DNA from: GCA-1730015 sp964583825
GTDB taxonomy: Bacteria > Pseudomonadota > Gammaproteobacteria > Granulosicoccales > Granulosicoccaceae
Direction of reading: 5' to 3'
DNA length: 64,000 nucleotides
NCBI GenBank assembly: GCA_964583825.1
Contig: CAZOXM010000004.1
Coordinates: forward strand, 40,092 to 104,091
This document shows positions 9,065 to 18,090 of this stretch, piece by piece; the stretch's first letter is position 1; every line of letters begins with the position of its first letter. Made by a program: the position numbers and the translations under genes. The notes beneath the pieces were generated by a model. That model was not told the origin of the DNA. It made no database searches and saw only the letters and a list, made by a program, of their open reading frames with translations.

Positions 9065-10762
9065 CTACTCGACGCGTTTCCAGTCAGCGGCATTCCAAAG
9101 CTCGGAATCCCACTCATTCATGCGAACACCATCAAGCGTCACTGCGTGCGCAGATACGCCGCCCCGATGAATCAGCGGGATGATGGCACCCTCCTGCATT
9201 AACATATCGTTCATTTGCCTGGCAATCTCGGCGCGCTCTTCGAGTTTTGCCGTCACTGCCATTTTTGCAACGAGTGCATCGTAGGCAGGGTTACAATAGC
9301 GCGGCATATTATCGCCGAGCCATTGATTTTCGGGGCTGGGAATTTCACTGCACGACCAATTAGCCATGTAGTTCTCGGGATCTGTGCCATCGAAATTATT
9401 GGTGTACATTTCAATGTCTGCATAGAATTTCTGAAAAGTATCAGGGCTTGACTGATCACCACCAAAAAATACGGATGCATCAATATTGCGCAGTTCGGTT
9501 TCAAAACCTATCTCAGTCCACCATTGTTTAACCAGCGCCTGAGTCGCCTGGCGCACAGAGTTGGTCGACGTCTGATACAGCACAGAGAGTCGCACGCCGT
9601 CCTTTTCACGAACGCCATCGCCGCCTTTTATCCAGCCGGCATCATCAAGCATGCTGTTGGCAGCTTCGATATCCTGTGCCAGGCAATCATCGTTGGCAGT
9701 GGAAGCGTAAATCGCCGGCGCCGGCAGCACGTTACAGGTGGGCTGGCCCGCTTCGCCATAGCCGACTTCCACCAGAATCTGCCGATCGATCGCTTTCGAT
9801 AGGGCGGTTAACACTGCCGGATCGTTAAGAAATGGATGCGCTCCGCCCTCCACAGTAGAGCGTTTCTCTCCAAGTGCGGGGTCCGGGTTGGTCTTGTTTA
9901 TCATCAGCCGCTCTACCGATGTACCGAAGGCAGACACCACTTTGCCCTTACCGGCAGAGGCCATTTTTGCCAGTATCTCCGGCTCCACCTGCAGGTTCCA
10001 CGCATAGTCAAATTCCCCGGTTTCAAGCACAGACCGCGCGGCAGAGGCAGCGTCGCCACCCCCCTTGAAGACCACAGAGGAAAACGCGGGTTTCGATGCA
10101 TCGCGATAATTCGGGTTGGCATCGTAAGTCACTACATCATTCGCTTTAAACTCGGTAACCACAAAAGGCCCGGTACCAATCGGTCCGAAGTTGGCATCAG
10201 TACACTCGGGTGCTTTTGCCCCCATACAATTCTCGAACTGAGTTTTTTGCAGTACCGGCACCTGAGAGCCGACAAACGGGCCGTACGGAAAGGGCTTTGC
10301 AACCGAGAAAGTTACCCTGACGGTAGAGTCATCGACTGCCTCGACACCTTCCACATCGGTAAAGTTCGAAGCCTGCTGGCAGCCACCTTCAGGGTGGAGG
10401 CAGTAAGCCGCGGTAAACGCAACATCGGCAGCGGTCAGCGCTGAGCCGTCAGACCATGTCACCCCTTCAGAGAGCGTCCAGGTGATGGTTTTCAGGTCTT
10501 CGCTGACACCGCCGTTTTCAACCGTTGGTATTTCATCGACCAGCACCGGCACCATCGTGCCGGTTTCATCGTAGCGCGCCAGCGGTTCGATCACGAGACT
10601 GGCTGCCTCTATATCTTTGGTTCCCCCGGACAAGTACGGGTTAAGTATGGAGGCAGCCTGCCAGTAAATAATGTTCAACTGCCCGTCGCTGCCACGTTCA
10701 GCATAAACGCTGCCACTGCAAAGGGCAGCCGCTGTCGCGACGCAGAGTAAATTTTTTTTCAT
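9065..10762 (-). CDS. Periplasmic substrate-binding protein, family 5 (DppA/OppA type)
   Basis: 565 residues from the ATG at 10762, which has a strong GGAGGAG ribosome-binding site; an in-frame ATG 57 bases upstream is rejected because it would bury the signal peptide. The signal peptide is about 1-22 (MKKNLLCVATAAALCSGSVYA). The mature protein carries family-5 features: YWQAASILNPYLSGGTKD near the N-terminus, VEPLARYDETG, the ITWTLSEGVTWSDGSALTAADVAFT segment, and the C-terminal VSAHAVTLDGVRMNEWDSELWNAADW. It should capture peptides or another organic solute for the adjacent permeases. The ligand cannot be told from sequence. The 212 bases upstream probably hold an extra promoter. Confidence 0.92.
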   Translation of the reverse strand: MKKNLLCVATAAALCSGSVYAERGSDGQLNIIYWQAASILNPYLSGGTKDIEAASLVIEPLARYDETGTMVPVLVDEIPTVENGGVSEDLKTITWTLSEGVTWSDGSALTAADVAFTAAYCLHPEGGCQQASNFTDVEGVEAVDDSTVRVTFSVAKPFPYGPFVGSQVPVLQKTQFENCMGAKAPECTDANFGPIGTGPFVVTEFKANDVVTYDANPNYRDASKPAFSSVVFKGGGDAASAARSVLETGEFDYAWNLQVEPEILAKMASAGKGKVVSAFGTSVERLMINKTNPDPALGEKRSTVEGGAHPFLNDPAVLTALSKAIDRQILVEVGYGEAGQPTCNVLPAPAIYASTANDDCLAQDIEAANSMLDDAGWIKGGDGVREKDGVRLSVLYQTSTNSVRQATQALVKQWWTEIGFETELRNIDASVFFGGDQSSPDTFQKFYADIEMYTNNFDGTDPENYMANWSCSEIPSPENQWLGDNMPRYCNPAYDALVAKMAVTAKLEERAEIARQMNDMLMQEGAIIPLIHRGGVSAHAVTLDGVRMNEWDSELWNAADWKRVE

Positions 10763-10974
10763 GTCAATTAGCTCCTCCGGAACCTGATTAATAAACATTA
10801 ATGACGAGTTACAGGGCATATCTGTTATCGCGAAATGCGGTCACAGCTTACTGCTCAATCACTGCAAGAGGCCTGGCTCACCTCAATTAACCGCAACTCG
10901 CAAGGCACGGATATCACTGCAGGAAGCGATGATCCATGTGCACACCCAACGATGGGACTCCCTCACCGACCCAG

Positions 10975-11967
10975 TCACTGTACCATATGGCACGCAACAA
11001 AACGTTCCCCCTCAAGACTTCGCCACTCGGGCGTTTCATGCCGACAGCGCTCTGTAGCAATTGGACAGCGGGTCGAAAAATTACATCCTGACGGCGGGTT
11101 CGCAGGGCTGGGTACTTCACCTTTAAGAATGATTCTCTCCCGCACTGCTTCACGCTCGGGATCCGGCTCCGGCACTGCAGACAAAAGCGCTTTGGTATAG
11201 GGGTGTTGTGGCGTTGCATAAAGCTTGCGTCGGGGCGCGAGTTCGACCAGCTTTCCCAGATACATTACCGCGACACGGTCGGCGATATGCTTCACCATGG
11301 AAAGATCATGACTAATAAACAGGTAAGTCAGATCGAGCTGCCGCTGCAGGTCTTCGAGTAAATTCACTACCTGCGCCTGGATCGACACATCCAGTGCTGC
11401 AATCGGCTCATCGCACACAATAAACCCGGGTTGCAGTGCCAGCGCTCGCGCTATACCGATGCGCTGGCGCTGACCACCTGAAAATTCGTGCGGGTAACGA
11501 TTTTCAAAATCCGGGTTCATTCCAACCGCATCAAGTAACTCACGCACTCGTTCCCGTTTTTGCCGTCGCTTCAGCGCTGTGTGCTCATCAAGCGGCTCTG
11601 CGATGATCGACCCGACCGTCATTCGCGGGTTAAGACAGGCCTGCGGGTCCTGGAAAATCATCTGCATATGCGGACGCACCTGCCTCAATGCATCGCCGGA
11701 AAGGTCAGTGATGTCCTGTCCATCAAGCACAATGCGTCCTGCAGTGGGTTGATATAACTTGAGTATCGCACGGCCGGTCGTCGATTTGCCGCAACCGCTT
11801 TCACCAACCAGCCCCAGTGTCTCACCGCGATTGATATCGAAGGAAACCTTATCTACTGCCTTTATTTCACCGACTTGTTTACGAAGTATTCCCTGGTATA
11901 CAGGGAAGTACATGGATAATCCTTGCACCTCAAGAATTTTTCCCGACCGCATTACCGCACCGGTCAC
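10975..11967 (-). CDS. ABC transporter ATP-binding protein, DppF/OppF family
   Basis: 330 residues. Walker A is GESGCGKST, the signature motif FSGGQRQRIGIARAL, and Walker B IVCDEPIAALDVS. The C-terminal oligopeptide-type extension has the Cys-rich segment CNFSTRCPIATERC, which binds an Fe-S cluster in some relatives. The start is a GTG at 11967 overlapping the dppD stop (GTGA), with AGGAG 8 bases before; an ATG at 11952 is an alternative. It forms a heterodimer with the DppD-type ATPase. Confidence 0.93.
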   Translation of the reverse strand: MTGAVMRSGKILEVQGLSMYFPVYQGILRKQVGEIKAVDKVSFDINRGETLGLVGESGCGKSTTGRAILKLYQPTAGRIVLDGQDITDLSGDALRQVRPHMQMIFQDPQACLNPRMTVGSIIAEPLDEHTALKRRQKRERVRELLDAVGMNPDFENRYPHEFSGGQRQRIGIARALALQPGFIVCDEPIAALDVSIQAQVVNLLEDLQRQLDLTYLFISHDLSMVKHIADRVAVMYLGKLVELAPRRKLYATPQHPYTKALLSAVPEPDPEREAVRERIILKGEVPSPANPPSGCNFSTRCPIATERCRHETPEWRSLEGERFVACHMVQ

Positions 11968-13004
11968 TGGATAGACTCCTGTATTTTTAAGTCATCCGGC
12001 ATCTGTGGGCTATGCGGATACTCAAGCCAGCAGGCCACCTGATGCGAACTGCTCACTTCAACCAATGGCGGGCATTCGACTCGACAGCGGTTAAACGCCC
12101 GCTCACACCGGGGGGCAAACGAACAACTGGTCGGTTTTTCTGTCAGGCCAGGTGGCTGACCACCGATGGTGTGCAAGCGACTGTCGGGCTCGGCTTCCAC
12201 CCCGGGTATCGCAGCAAGTAATGCTCGCGTGTAGGGATGTCGCGGATGCCTGAACAGATCTTTCACCAGGGCATGTTCCACAATTTTACCGCCGTACATC
12301 ACCATAACCCGATCGGCAATGCCCGCCACCACACCGAGATCGTGCGTAATCCAGATGATACCCATCCCCTGATCCCGCCTCAGGTCCTTTACCAGTTCGA
12401 GGATCTGCGCCTGAATGGTTACATCCAGTGCTGTCGTCGGCTCATCAGCGATGAGCACTCTGGGCTGGCATGCCAGCGCCATTGCTATCATCACCCGTTG
12501 TCGCATACCTCCGGAAAATTGATGCGGGTAATCTTTCAAACGCTGTAGTGGCTGTGCAATACCCACTTTCGACAATAAGTCAGCGGCACGGATCCGCGCA
12601 GCTTTTTTATTGATATCGAGGTGTTCTCGCAGCGCCTCGATCAACTGATAGCCAACCGTGAAGACCGGATTGAGTGATGTCATCGGGTCCTGAAAAATAA
12701 ACCCGATTTCACCACCGCGCAGCGCGCGCAATTCCTCGTCAGTCATTTGGAGTACATCGCGCCCCTGAAAAAGTATGCGACCGGAAACTATTTCTGCTGG
12801 CGGGCAGGGTAACAGCCGCAGCAGCGACATCATGGTCACAGATTTACCAGAGCCACTTTCGCCCACCACGCCCAAAAGCTCGCCGGTTTGCAGGGCAAAA
12901 TCAACGTTATTCACTGCATGTACACACCCGTCCCTGGTGTGGAACACAGTGTTGAGGTCCTGCACTTCCAGTACGGTACTGGGTGGAGTTTGACCTTGAC
13001 TCAT
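11964..13004 (-). CDS. ABC transporter ATP-binding protein, DppD/OppD family
   Basis: 346 residues, the first gene of the transporter cluster. Walker A GESGSGKSV, signature FSGGMRQRVMIAMAL, Walker B VLIADEPTTALDVT, then the oligopeptide-transporter C-terminal domain with CSFAPRCERAFNRC. The stop overlaps the start of the next ATPase gene by 4 bases. Placing both ATPase genes before the binding-protein gene is uncommon for this family. Upstream lies a 190-base divergent promoter region shared with the M20D amidohydrolase gene, suggesting joint regulation of uptake and hydrolysis. Confidence 0.93.
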   Translation of the reverse strand: MSQGQTPPSTVLEVQDLNTVFHTRDGCVHAVNNVDFALQTGELLGVVGESGSGKSVTMMSLLRLLPCPPAEIVSGRILFQGRDVLQMTDEELRALRGGEIGFIFQDPMTSLNPVFTVGYQLIEALREHLDINKKAARIRAADLLSKVGIAQPLQRLKDYPHQFSGGMRQRVMIAMALACQPRVLIADEPTTALDVTIQAQILELVKDLRRDQGMGIIWITHDLGVVAGIADRVMVMYGGKIVEHALVKDLFRHPRHPYTRALLAAIPGVEAEPDSRLHTIGGQPPGLTEKPTSCSFAPRCERAFNRCRVECPPLVEVSSSHQVACWLEYPHSPQMPDDLKIQESIQ

Positions 13005-13194
13005 ATGAGATACTTTTGCTGAATGCCCTGAACTAAACCACTATCCGACACAAGACGCAAGCCGTGTCAGCGAGCCGTGAACCCGCAGTGAGTGGTTGCG
13101 CCTGATCCTGACGCGAATAGCGCGGCTACCGGATCGAAAACCTGTGGCTTTTGTGGCACGCTCTGCTAATTGCTCGAAGGTGACCTGTCTGTCC

Positions 13195-14364
13195 ATGCCC
13201 CTGATTAATCGCTTTGCCGATCTGCTGCCCGAAATTACCGCATGGCGCAGAGATTTCCACGCGCACCCTGAGTTGCAATTCGACGTACATCGTACGGCCG
13301 GTATCGTCGCGCAGAAACTGCGGCAATTCGGCGCTGACGAAGTTGCAGAGGGAATTGGTCAAACGGGCGTGGTTGGCATCATTCACGGCAAACAATCGTC
13401 AACTCAGGTGATCGGCCTGCGCGCTGATATGGATGCGCTGCCAATAAACGAGGCCACAGACCTGCCGTACTCCTCGACTCACGAAGGACACATGCACGCC
13501 TGCGGGCACGACGGCCACACCGCCATGCTTCTCGGCGCTGCAAAGTACCTGTGTGAAACACGCAACTTCAATGGCACTGTCGCGGTCATATTTCAACCCG
13601 CCGAGGAAGGCGGTGGCGGCGGGCGTGAGATGGTGGCCGACGGCATGATGGATCGTTTCGGTATTCAACAGGTATTTGGCATGCACAATATGCCTGGCAT
13701 CGAAATTGGCCACTTCGCCATCCGACCCGGTCCGCTGATGGCAGCCGCCGATCTGATCAGTATTGAAGTGTCAGGCAAAGGCGGACATGCGGCCATGCCA
13801 CATAACAGCATCGATCCGACGGTCGCCGCATCACAAATCATTCTGGCACTGCAGACGATCGTATCCCGCAACGTAAATCCGCTTGAATCGGTCGTAGTGT
13901 CAATTACCTCGTTTCGCACTGATTCCGATGCGTTCAATGTTATTCCGCAAACAGTTGCGCTGAAGGGCACAGTTCGCACACTTTGTCCGATGATGCAGGA
14001 CCTGACAGAACAACGCATCGCCGAGGTAGTTGAACATACCGCCATGGCCATGGGCGCAAGTGCAACTCTTGACTACCAGCGCAACTATCCGGTCTCGATC
14101 AATGCGGAGCAACCCACTCGCTTCGCCGCCGGCATTGCAGCCAGCGTAGCCGGCGCTGAAAACGTTGATGCCAACACCCGGCCACTCATGGGTGCGGAAG
14201 ATTTTTCATTTATGCTGAATGAAAGACCGGGCGCATTTATTTTTATGGGCAATGGCGATACGGCCGCGCTGCATCACCCGGCGTATGATTTCAATGACGA
14301 TGCCATTCCGTACGGATGCTCCTATTGGGTGCAGCTGGCGGAGGAGGCACTGCCACTCGCGTAG
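13195..14364 (+). CDS. M20D amidohydrolase (hippurate hydrolase/N-acyl-amino acid deacylase type)
   Basis: 389 residues from the ATG at 13195, the usual length; a TTG at 13096 would add 33 unconserved residues. Metal-binding and catalytic motifs are WRRDFHAHPEL (N-terminus), ADMDALPI, the HACGHDGHTAMLLGAA motif and QPAEEGGGGG. The dimerisation domain carries KGGHAAMPH, and the C-terminal motif is GAEDFSFML. The subfamily cleaves N-acyl or aromatic amino-acid amides and some indole conjugates; the substrate here is unknown. It is divergent from the peptide-type ABC transporter, so it may process the imported compound. Confidence 0.93.
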   Translation: MPLINRFADLLPEITAWRRDFHAHPELQFDVHRTAGIVAQKLRQFGADEVAEGIGQTGVVGIIHGKQSSTQVIGLRADMDALPINEATDLPYSSTHEGHMHACGHDGHTAMLLGAAKYLCETRNFNGTVAVIFQPAEEGGGGGREMVADGMMDRFGIQQVFGMHNMPGIEIGHFAIRPGPLMAAADLISIEVSGKGGHAAMPHNSIDPTVAASQIILALQTIVSRNVNPLESVVVSITSFRTDSDAFNVIPQTVALKGTVRTLCPMMQDLTEQRIAEVVEHTAMAMGASATLDYQRNYPVSINAEQPTRFAAGIAASVAGAENVDANTRPLMGAEDFSFMLNERPGAFIFMGNGDTAALHHPAYDFNDDAIPYGCSYWVQLAEEALPLA

Positions 14365-14388
14365 CAAAACAGTGTGCCCGGCAGCGAT

Positions 14389-14910
14389 TCAGAGTAATCG
14401 CGCCAGCGCAGCGACATGCGCATCCTCAATTGCCAGATCACGCAAGGAACTGTCCAGCGACATCAGGTATTCACGGTTACTTCCACTGGGTCCATGGGCC
14501 GAGCGAATCTGCCGCGCTATCTCCTCAAGCGGCGCCTCACCAAGATAAGCCTCATTGGAAGGACCGGCGATGTAGGTGATCGTGTTAACTACCTCACCGC
14601 TTTCAAGATGGCAGTCAATCTGCAGCCGCTCGTAACCATTCTTCTCGCGATAATCGAGCTGTGCAAATATCCCGCGGGCGGCTGCGCCGTCGATTTGATA
14701 AGCCACACCCCCACACACAGAACCCGGCGCCGACACCAGCGTCACCACCCTGCCCGGCGCCTCAGGTACACCGCGATGATCGTGCGACCCCTGCCAGAAT
14801 CGGCGCGTCCATCCGGCGATGGTGCCAACCCTTTGCTGCAGATAGGGGAAATCCGGGCGCCAGATCAGTGAACCGTAACCGAACAACCACAAACTCGTAT
14901 GATTAGCCAT
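14389..14910 (-). CDS. Gamma-glutamylcyclotransferase, ChaC-like
   Basis: 173 residues with the ChaC/GGCT fold signature FGYGSLIWRPDFPY near residue 10 and the GWTRRFWQGSHDHRG segment. The catalytic Glu is probably within YREKNGYER. ChaC-type enzymes release 5-oxoproline from gamma-glutamyl peptides such as glutathione. It converges on the amidohydrolase gene with a 24-base gap and is divergent from sodB (131 bases), so a link to redox metabolism is possible but unproven. Confidence 0.9.
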   Translation of the reverse strand: MANHTSLWLFGYGSLIWRPDFPYLQQRVGTIAGWTRRFWQGSHDHRGVPEAPGRVVTLVSAPGSVCGGVAYQIDGAAARGIFAQLDYREKNGYERLQIDCHLESGEVVNTITYIAGPSNEAYLGEAPLEEIARQIRSAHGPSGSNREYLMSLDSSLRDLAIEDAHVAALARLL

Positions 14911-15041
14911 CAGGAGAAAAGCCAGTACGCCATGGGAAACTTGCGGAACCCGCCCTGTTCTGTGTATTCAACATGGCGGTAATCGGGTAGACTAACAGTG
15001 TTTTACTTCCCCGAAAAACCATCAAACACCGAGGTTCTATC

Positions 15042-15650
15042 ATGGCTTTCGAACTACCTGATCTCCCCTATGCACACGATGCGCTCGCCGCCGGCGGCAT
15101 GTCAAAAGAAACACTGGAATTCCACCACGATCTCCACCATAAAGCCTATGTGGACAACGGCAACAAACTGATCGCCGGCACCGAATGGGAAAACAAATCT
15201 CTCGAAGAGATTGTCAAGGGCACGTACCAAAGTGGCGCGGTGGCTCAAAACGGCATCTTCAACAATGCCTCCCAGCACTGGAACCACATGCAGTTCTGGG
15301 AAATGATGGGCCCGGGCGGTCGCGATATGCCATCGGAACTCGAGTCAAAAATCAAGGATGCGTTCGGTTCGGTGGACAAATTCAAGGAAGAATTTTCAGC
15401 CGCGGGCGCCGGTCAGTTCGGCTCGGGCTGGTGCTGGCTGGTCGTTGACACAGACGGCTCACTCAAAGTTACCAAAACAGAAAACGGCGTCAACCCGCTG
15501 TGCTTCAACCAAACGGCACTGCTGGGTTGCGATGTGTGGGAACATTCCTATTACATCGATTTCCGCAACAAGCGTCCTGCTTACCTGACCAACTTTCTGG
15601 ACAAACTGGTCAACTGGGAAAACGTTGCATCACGTCTGGCTTCGACGTAA
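15042..15650 (+). CDS. sodB: Superoxide dismutase [Fe]
   Basis: 202 residues, full length for Fe/Mn-SOD. It begins with FELPDLPYAHDAL. Metal ligands fall in FHHDLHHKAYV, the NNASQHWNH segment and CDVWEHSYYIDF. The residues AGAGQFGSGWCWL are of the iron-specific type. It converts superoxide to peroxide in the cytoplasm. A GAGG ribosome-binding site precedes the ATG, and a strong terminator follows 27 bases after the stop, so it is a single-gene unit. Confidence 0.96.
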   Translation: MAFELPDLPYAHDALAAGGMSKETLEFHHDLHHKAYVDNGNKLIAGTEWENKSLEEIVKGTYQSGAVAQNGIFNNASQHWNHMQFWEMMGPGGRDMPSELESKIKDAFGSVDKFKEEFSAAGAGQFGSGWCWLVVDTDGSLKVTKTENGVNPLCFNQTALLGCDVWEHSYYIDFRNKRPAYLTNFLDKLVNWENVASRLAST

Positions 15651-15673
15651 CACAAGACTGAAGTATTGAGTAC

Positions 15674-15702
15674 AAAAAGCCCCGCCGGTCGGGGCTTTTT
15701 TG
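15674..15702 (+). terminator. Rho-independent terminator after sodB
   Basis: Stem AGCCCCG / CGGGGCT with a 5-base loop CCGGT, preceded by AAAA and followed by TTTTT. The A-run on one side and T-run on the other make it potentially bidirectional, but the nearest minus-strand gene end (modC, 15774) is about 70 bases away with its stop before the stem, so it could serve both. Confidence 0.93.
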
Positions 15703-15773
15703 TGATACCCACAGACCGCCTGCCTGCGGAAGCCAGACTCAAAAGCGCAGTGGTATAGAATTACCTCAGGCTT

Positions 15774-16931
15774 TTACAACGCAGCGATGGCATGCAACGC
15801 GCGCTGACGTCGACTGCGACCCAATCGATCCGGTGGCATCAAATGAATACTCGCTGCCAGCAACGAAATACCTACCTGTACTCCGACTCGCACATCATTG
15901 CGCGCTGCGACATGATCGGGCACGGAAAAATAGAGCGGCGGACGATCCGTATCACCGGGTTGCACAGCAATCAGTTTATTGTCGCCCAGGGTAAGCACTT
16001 CAACCACATCTCCGTGCAATGGATTCTCGCGTTCACCGCGCGACGGACGGTCGCGGCGATGCAGCACAATATGGGATTGCGGGATGCACCAGTGCACTGG
16101 CTGCCCGGCCGCAAACCCATTCAATTGCGATACTTCAAGTCGATGACCGCGCCACTCAATAACACCCGCATCTCCCTCAAGTGCGGCGATCACCGTGCCA
16201 CGAAAAACGTTTCTGAATCCAACCAGTCGTGCAACCAGTACTGTTTCGGGGCGATTGATGACATCACTCACGCTGCCGCTTTGCAACGTTCGCCCCTGAG
16301 ACAACATACAAAGACTATCCGCAAGCAGGCGCGCCTCGTTAAGATCGTGTGTCACCAGGATAGCGGGAATATCGAGCTCAGAGCGAAGAGTTGCCAGTTC
16401 ACGATACAGACGTTCGCGGGTAGCAAAATCCACCGCTGAAAAAGGCTCATCCAGCAACAATACGCGAGGTTCACGAGCCAGCGCTCTGGCAAGTCCGACA
16501 CGCTGCTGCTGTCCGCCGGACAGTCGCGCAGGCTTTCTGTGCTCGAGGCCGCCGAGGTTTACTCTGGAAAGCCAGCGCATTGCATGCTGCCTTCTTTCGC
16601 GAGCTGGCAACTCAAGACAGGCCTGCTCAATATTCTCAATCGCTGTTAGATGCGGGAACAGTGCATACTGCTGAAACACATAGCCGACTCTGCGCCGCTG
16701 CGGTTTAAGACGGATACCCCGAGCGGTATCGAGCCACAGTTCATCCCCGCACTGAATTGTACCGACCGGAGGGTGGGTCAGGCCGGCGATCATCTTTAAC
16801 AGTGTTGTTTTACCGGCACCGGATGGACCGACAAGGGCGAGTAATTCACCGGCCTCACAAGAAAGAGTCGCGCGCAGATTAACCGGCAATTCCTGTTCGA
16901 CGTTAAGTCGAAGGGCTCCACGGCTGCGCAT
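15774..16931 (-). CDS. modC: Molybdate ABC transporter ATP-binding protein
   Basis: 385 residues. Walker A is GPSGAGKTT (about 35-43), followed by the Q-loop FQQYALFPHL, signature LSGGQQQRVGLARAL, Walker B VLLLDEPFSAVD and the switch His in VTHDLNEA. The C-terminal third contains a TOBE-like ligand-sensing region, as in ModC. The ATG at 16931 overlaps the coxM stop (TGATG); a GTG one codon upstream is also possible. ModC energises molybdate uptake with ModB and ModA, which lie nearby but in separate units. The closing 30 residues are basic and not conserved in the family as I know it. Tungstate or sulfate specificity cannot be excluded. Confidence 0.9.
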   Translation of the reverse strand: MRSRGALRLNVEQELPVNLRATLSCEAGELLALVGPSGAGKTTLLKMIAGLTHPPVGTIQCGDELWLDTARGIRLKPQRRRVGYVFQQYALFPHLTAIENIEQACLELPARERRQHAMRWLSRVNLGGLEHRKPARLSGGQQQRVGLARALAREPRVLLLDEPFSAVDFATRERLYRELATLRSELDIPAILVTHDLNEARLLADSLCMLSQGRTLQSGSVSDVINRPETVLVARLVGFRNVFRGTVIAALEGDAGVIEWRGHRLEVSQLNGFAAGQPVHWCIPQSHIVLHRRDRPSRGERENPLHGDVVEVLTLGDNKLIAVQPGDTDRPPLYFSVPDHVAARNDVRVGVQVGISLLAASIHLMPPDRLGRSRRQRALHAIAAL

Positions 16932-17722
16932 CACATTGATTCGATTAATCGCCTTGCCATTACCCCGATCAGATGTGCCCGATAGTCCGCGGTCGCATGG
17001 ATATCTTCATTGAATTCCTGACTATCGATAGTCAGGCCGGCAAGTGCATCAGCACTGAACTGTTGCTCCAACATGCTTTCCGCTTCTGTGCAGCGAAATA
17101 CACAGCCCGCCGCTCCGGTCACCGCCACCCGCACTCTGTTTTCCCTGACGGCAATAAAGACTCCGACGATCGGGTAGTGTGAGGCTGGATTGGGAAATTT
17201 TTTATAACCGCTTTTTTCAGCAACAGGGAAGCGGACCTCAGTAATAACCTCGTGTTCCTCCAGCGCGGTCTCAAATAGATCGATGAAAAAATCATCAGCC
17301 GCAATGGTGCGTTTATCAGTAATGATGGTTGCCGACAACCCGAGCAGCGCTGCAGGATAGTCGGCCGCCGGATCTGCGTTGGCAACCGAACCTCCCAGAG
17401 TACCGCGATTGCGAACCTGCGGATCACCGATCACTGCCGCCAACTGAGCCAGGCCAGGATGGTGCGCATGAACCAGCGGTGAGCGCTCAACAGCGGCATG
17501 GGTTGTCATCGCACCAATGACAATGTCACCCGCCTCCCTGCGTATACCATTGAGCGAATCGAGTGATGCAAGATCCACCAGCACATCAGGGGCCGCCAGT
17601 CGCTGCTTCATGGTGGGTATCAGTGTCATGCCACCGGCCAGAAATTTGCCGTCGTCACTCCGACTGACACGTGCCACGGCATCTTCTACCGACTGCGCTT
17701 TATGGTATTCGAATGGATACAT
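16931..17722 (-). CDS. Lone FAD-binding subunit of a CO dehydrogenase/xanthine dehydrogenase-type molybdoenzyme
   Basis: 263 residues from the ATG at 17722 (MYPFEYHKAQS), matching CoxM-type medium subunits. FAD-binding motifs are LAGGMTLIPTMKQRL (about 33-47) and the RGTLGGSVANADPAADYPA segment. The partner large (Mo) and small (2Fe-2S) subunits are not in this window, which is unusual because coxM, coxS and coxL normally adjoin. Instead the stop overlaps modC, giving a coxM-modC pair. It may act with subunits encoded elsewhere, or be a remnant kept because of its coupling to modC. The family transfers electrons from the Mo site through FeS to FAD. Confidence 0.85.
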   Translation of the reverse strand: MYPFEYHKAQSVEDAVARVSRSDDGKFLAGGMTLIPTMKQRLAAPDVLVDLASLDSLNGIRREAGDIVIGAMTTHAAVERSPLVHAHHPGLAQLAAVIGDPQVRNRGTLGGSVANADPAADYPAALLGLSATIITDKRTIAADDFFIDLFETALEEHEVITEVRFPVAEKSGYKKFPNPASHYPIVGVFIAVRENRVRVAVTGAAGCVFRCTEAESMLEQQFSADALAGLTIDSQEFNEDIHATADYRAHLIGVMARRLIESM

Positions 17723-18090
17723 ATATATTGATCTGACAGGTTGTAAACCAGTGCCTGTCACTCGCATGACGGCAGCGGCCTGAATAAGAACCAAAGGCAC
17801 ACTTATCGACAGGACAACGCTCGAGCTGTCCGCATCGCCACTGACATTCGCAGCAGCCCGGTGAATTGCAATGCGAAATGTTCAGCCACAGGCGACAGGT
17901 TTTTACTGGAACTGTTCTCATCGACGGTGATAGTCTGCCCCCAACACGCAGGATACCGCGTTCCTGCATGAACATTAACCGCTACGGGCGGTATTATCCA
18001 GCGCAGGCTCGCCACACTGCAGGTCAACATTTTGATCCAACTTCAACCAATGACCATCCGCCGACTGCCGGATTCGGGAATCGGTCAATA
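17723..18090. other. Divergent intergenic region between coxM and modB
   Basis: 368 bases with no supported gene. It must hold the promoters of the coxM-modC pair (minus) and modB (plus). I looked for a molybdenum-cofactor riboswitch-like fold and for a ModE-type AT-rich palindrome and saw neither clearly. The modB frame is open upstream to about 17866, but those residues have no membrane-protein character, so they are treated as non-coding. Confidence 0.5.

Noticed and set aside
9836..10444. 202-residue plus-strand frame opposite the SBP gene
   Set aside because: Lies wholly inside the well-supported SBP gene on the other strand and shows no family features.
17723..18090. Possible molybdenum-cofactor riboswitch or ModE site upstream of coxM/modB
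   Set aside because: No convincing conserved fold or AT-rich palindrome could be found by eye.
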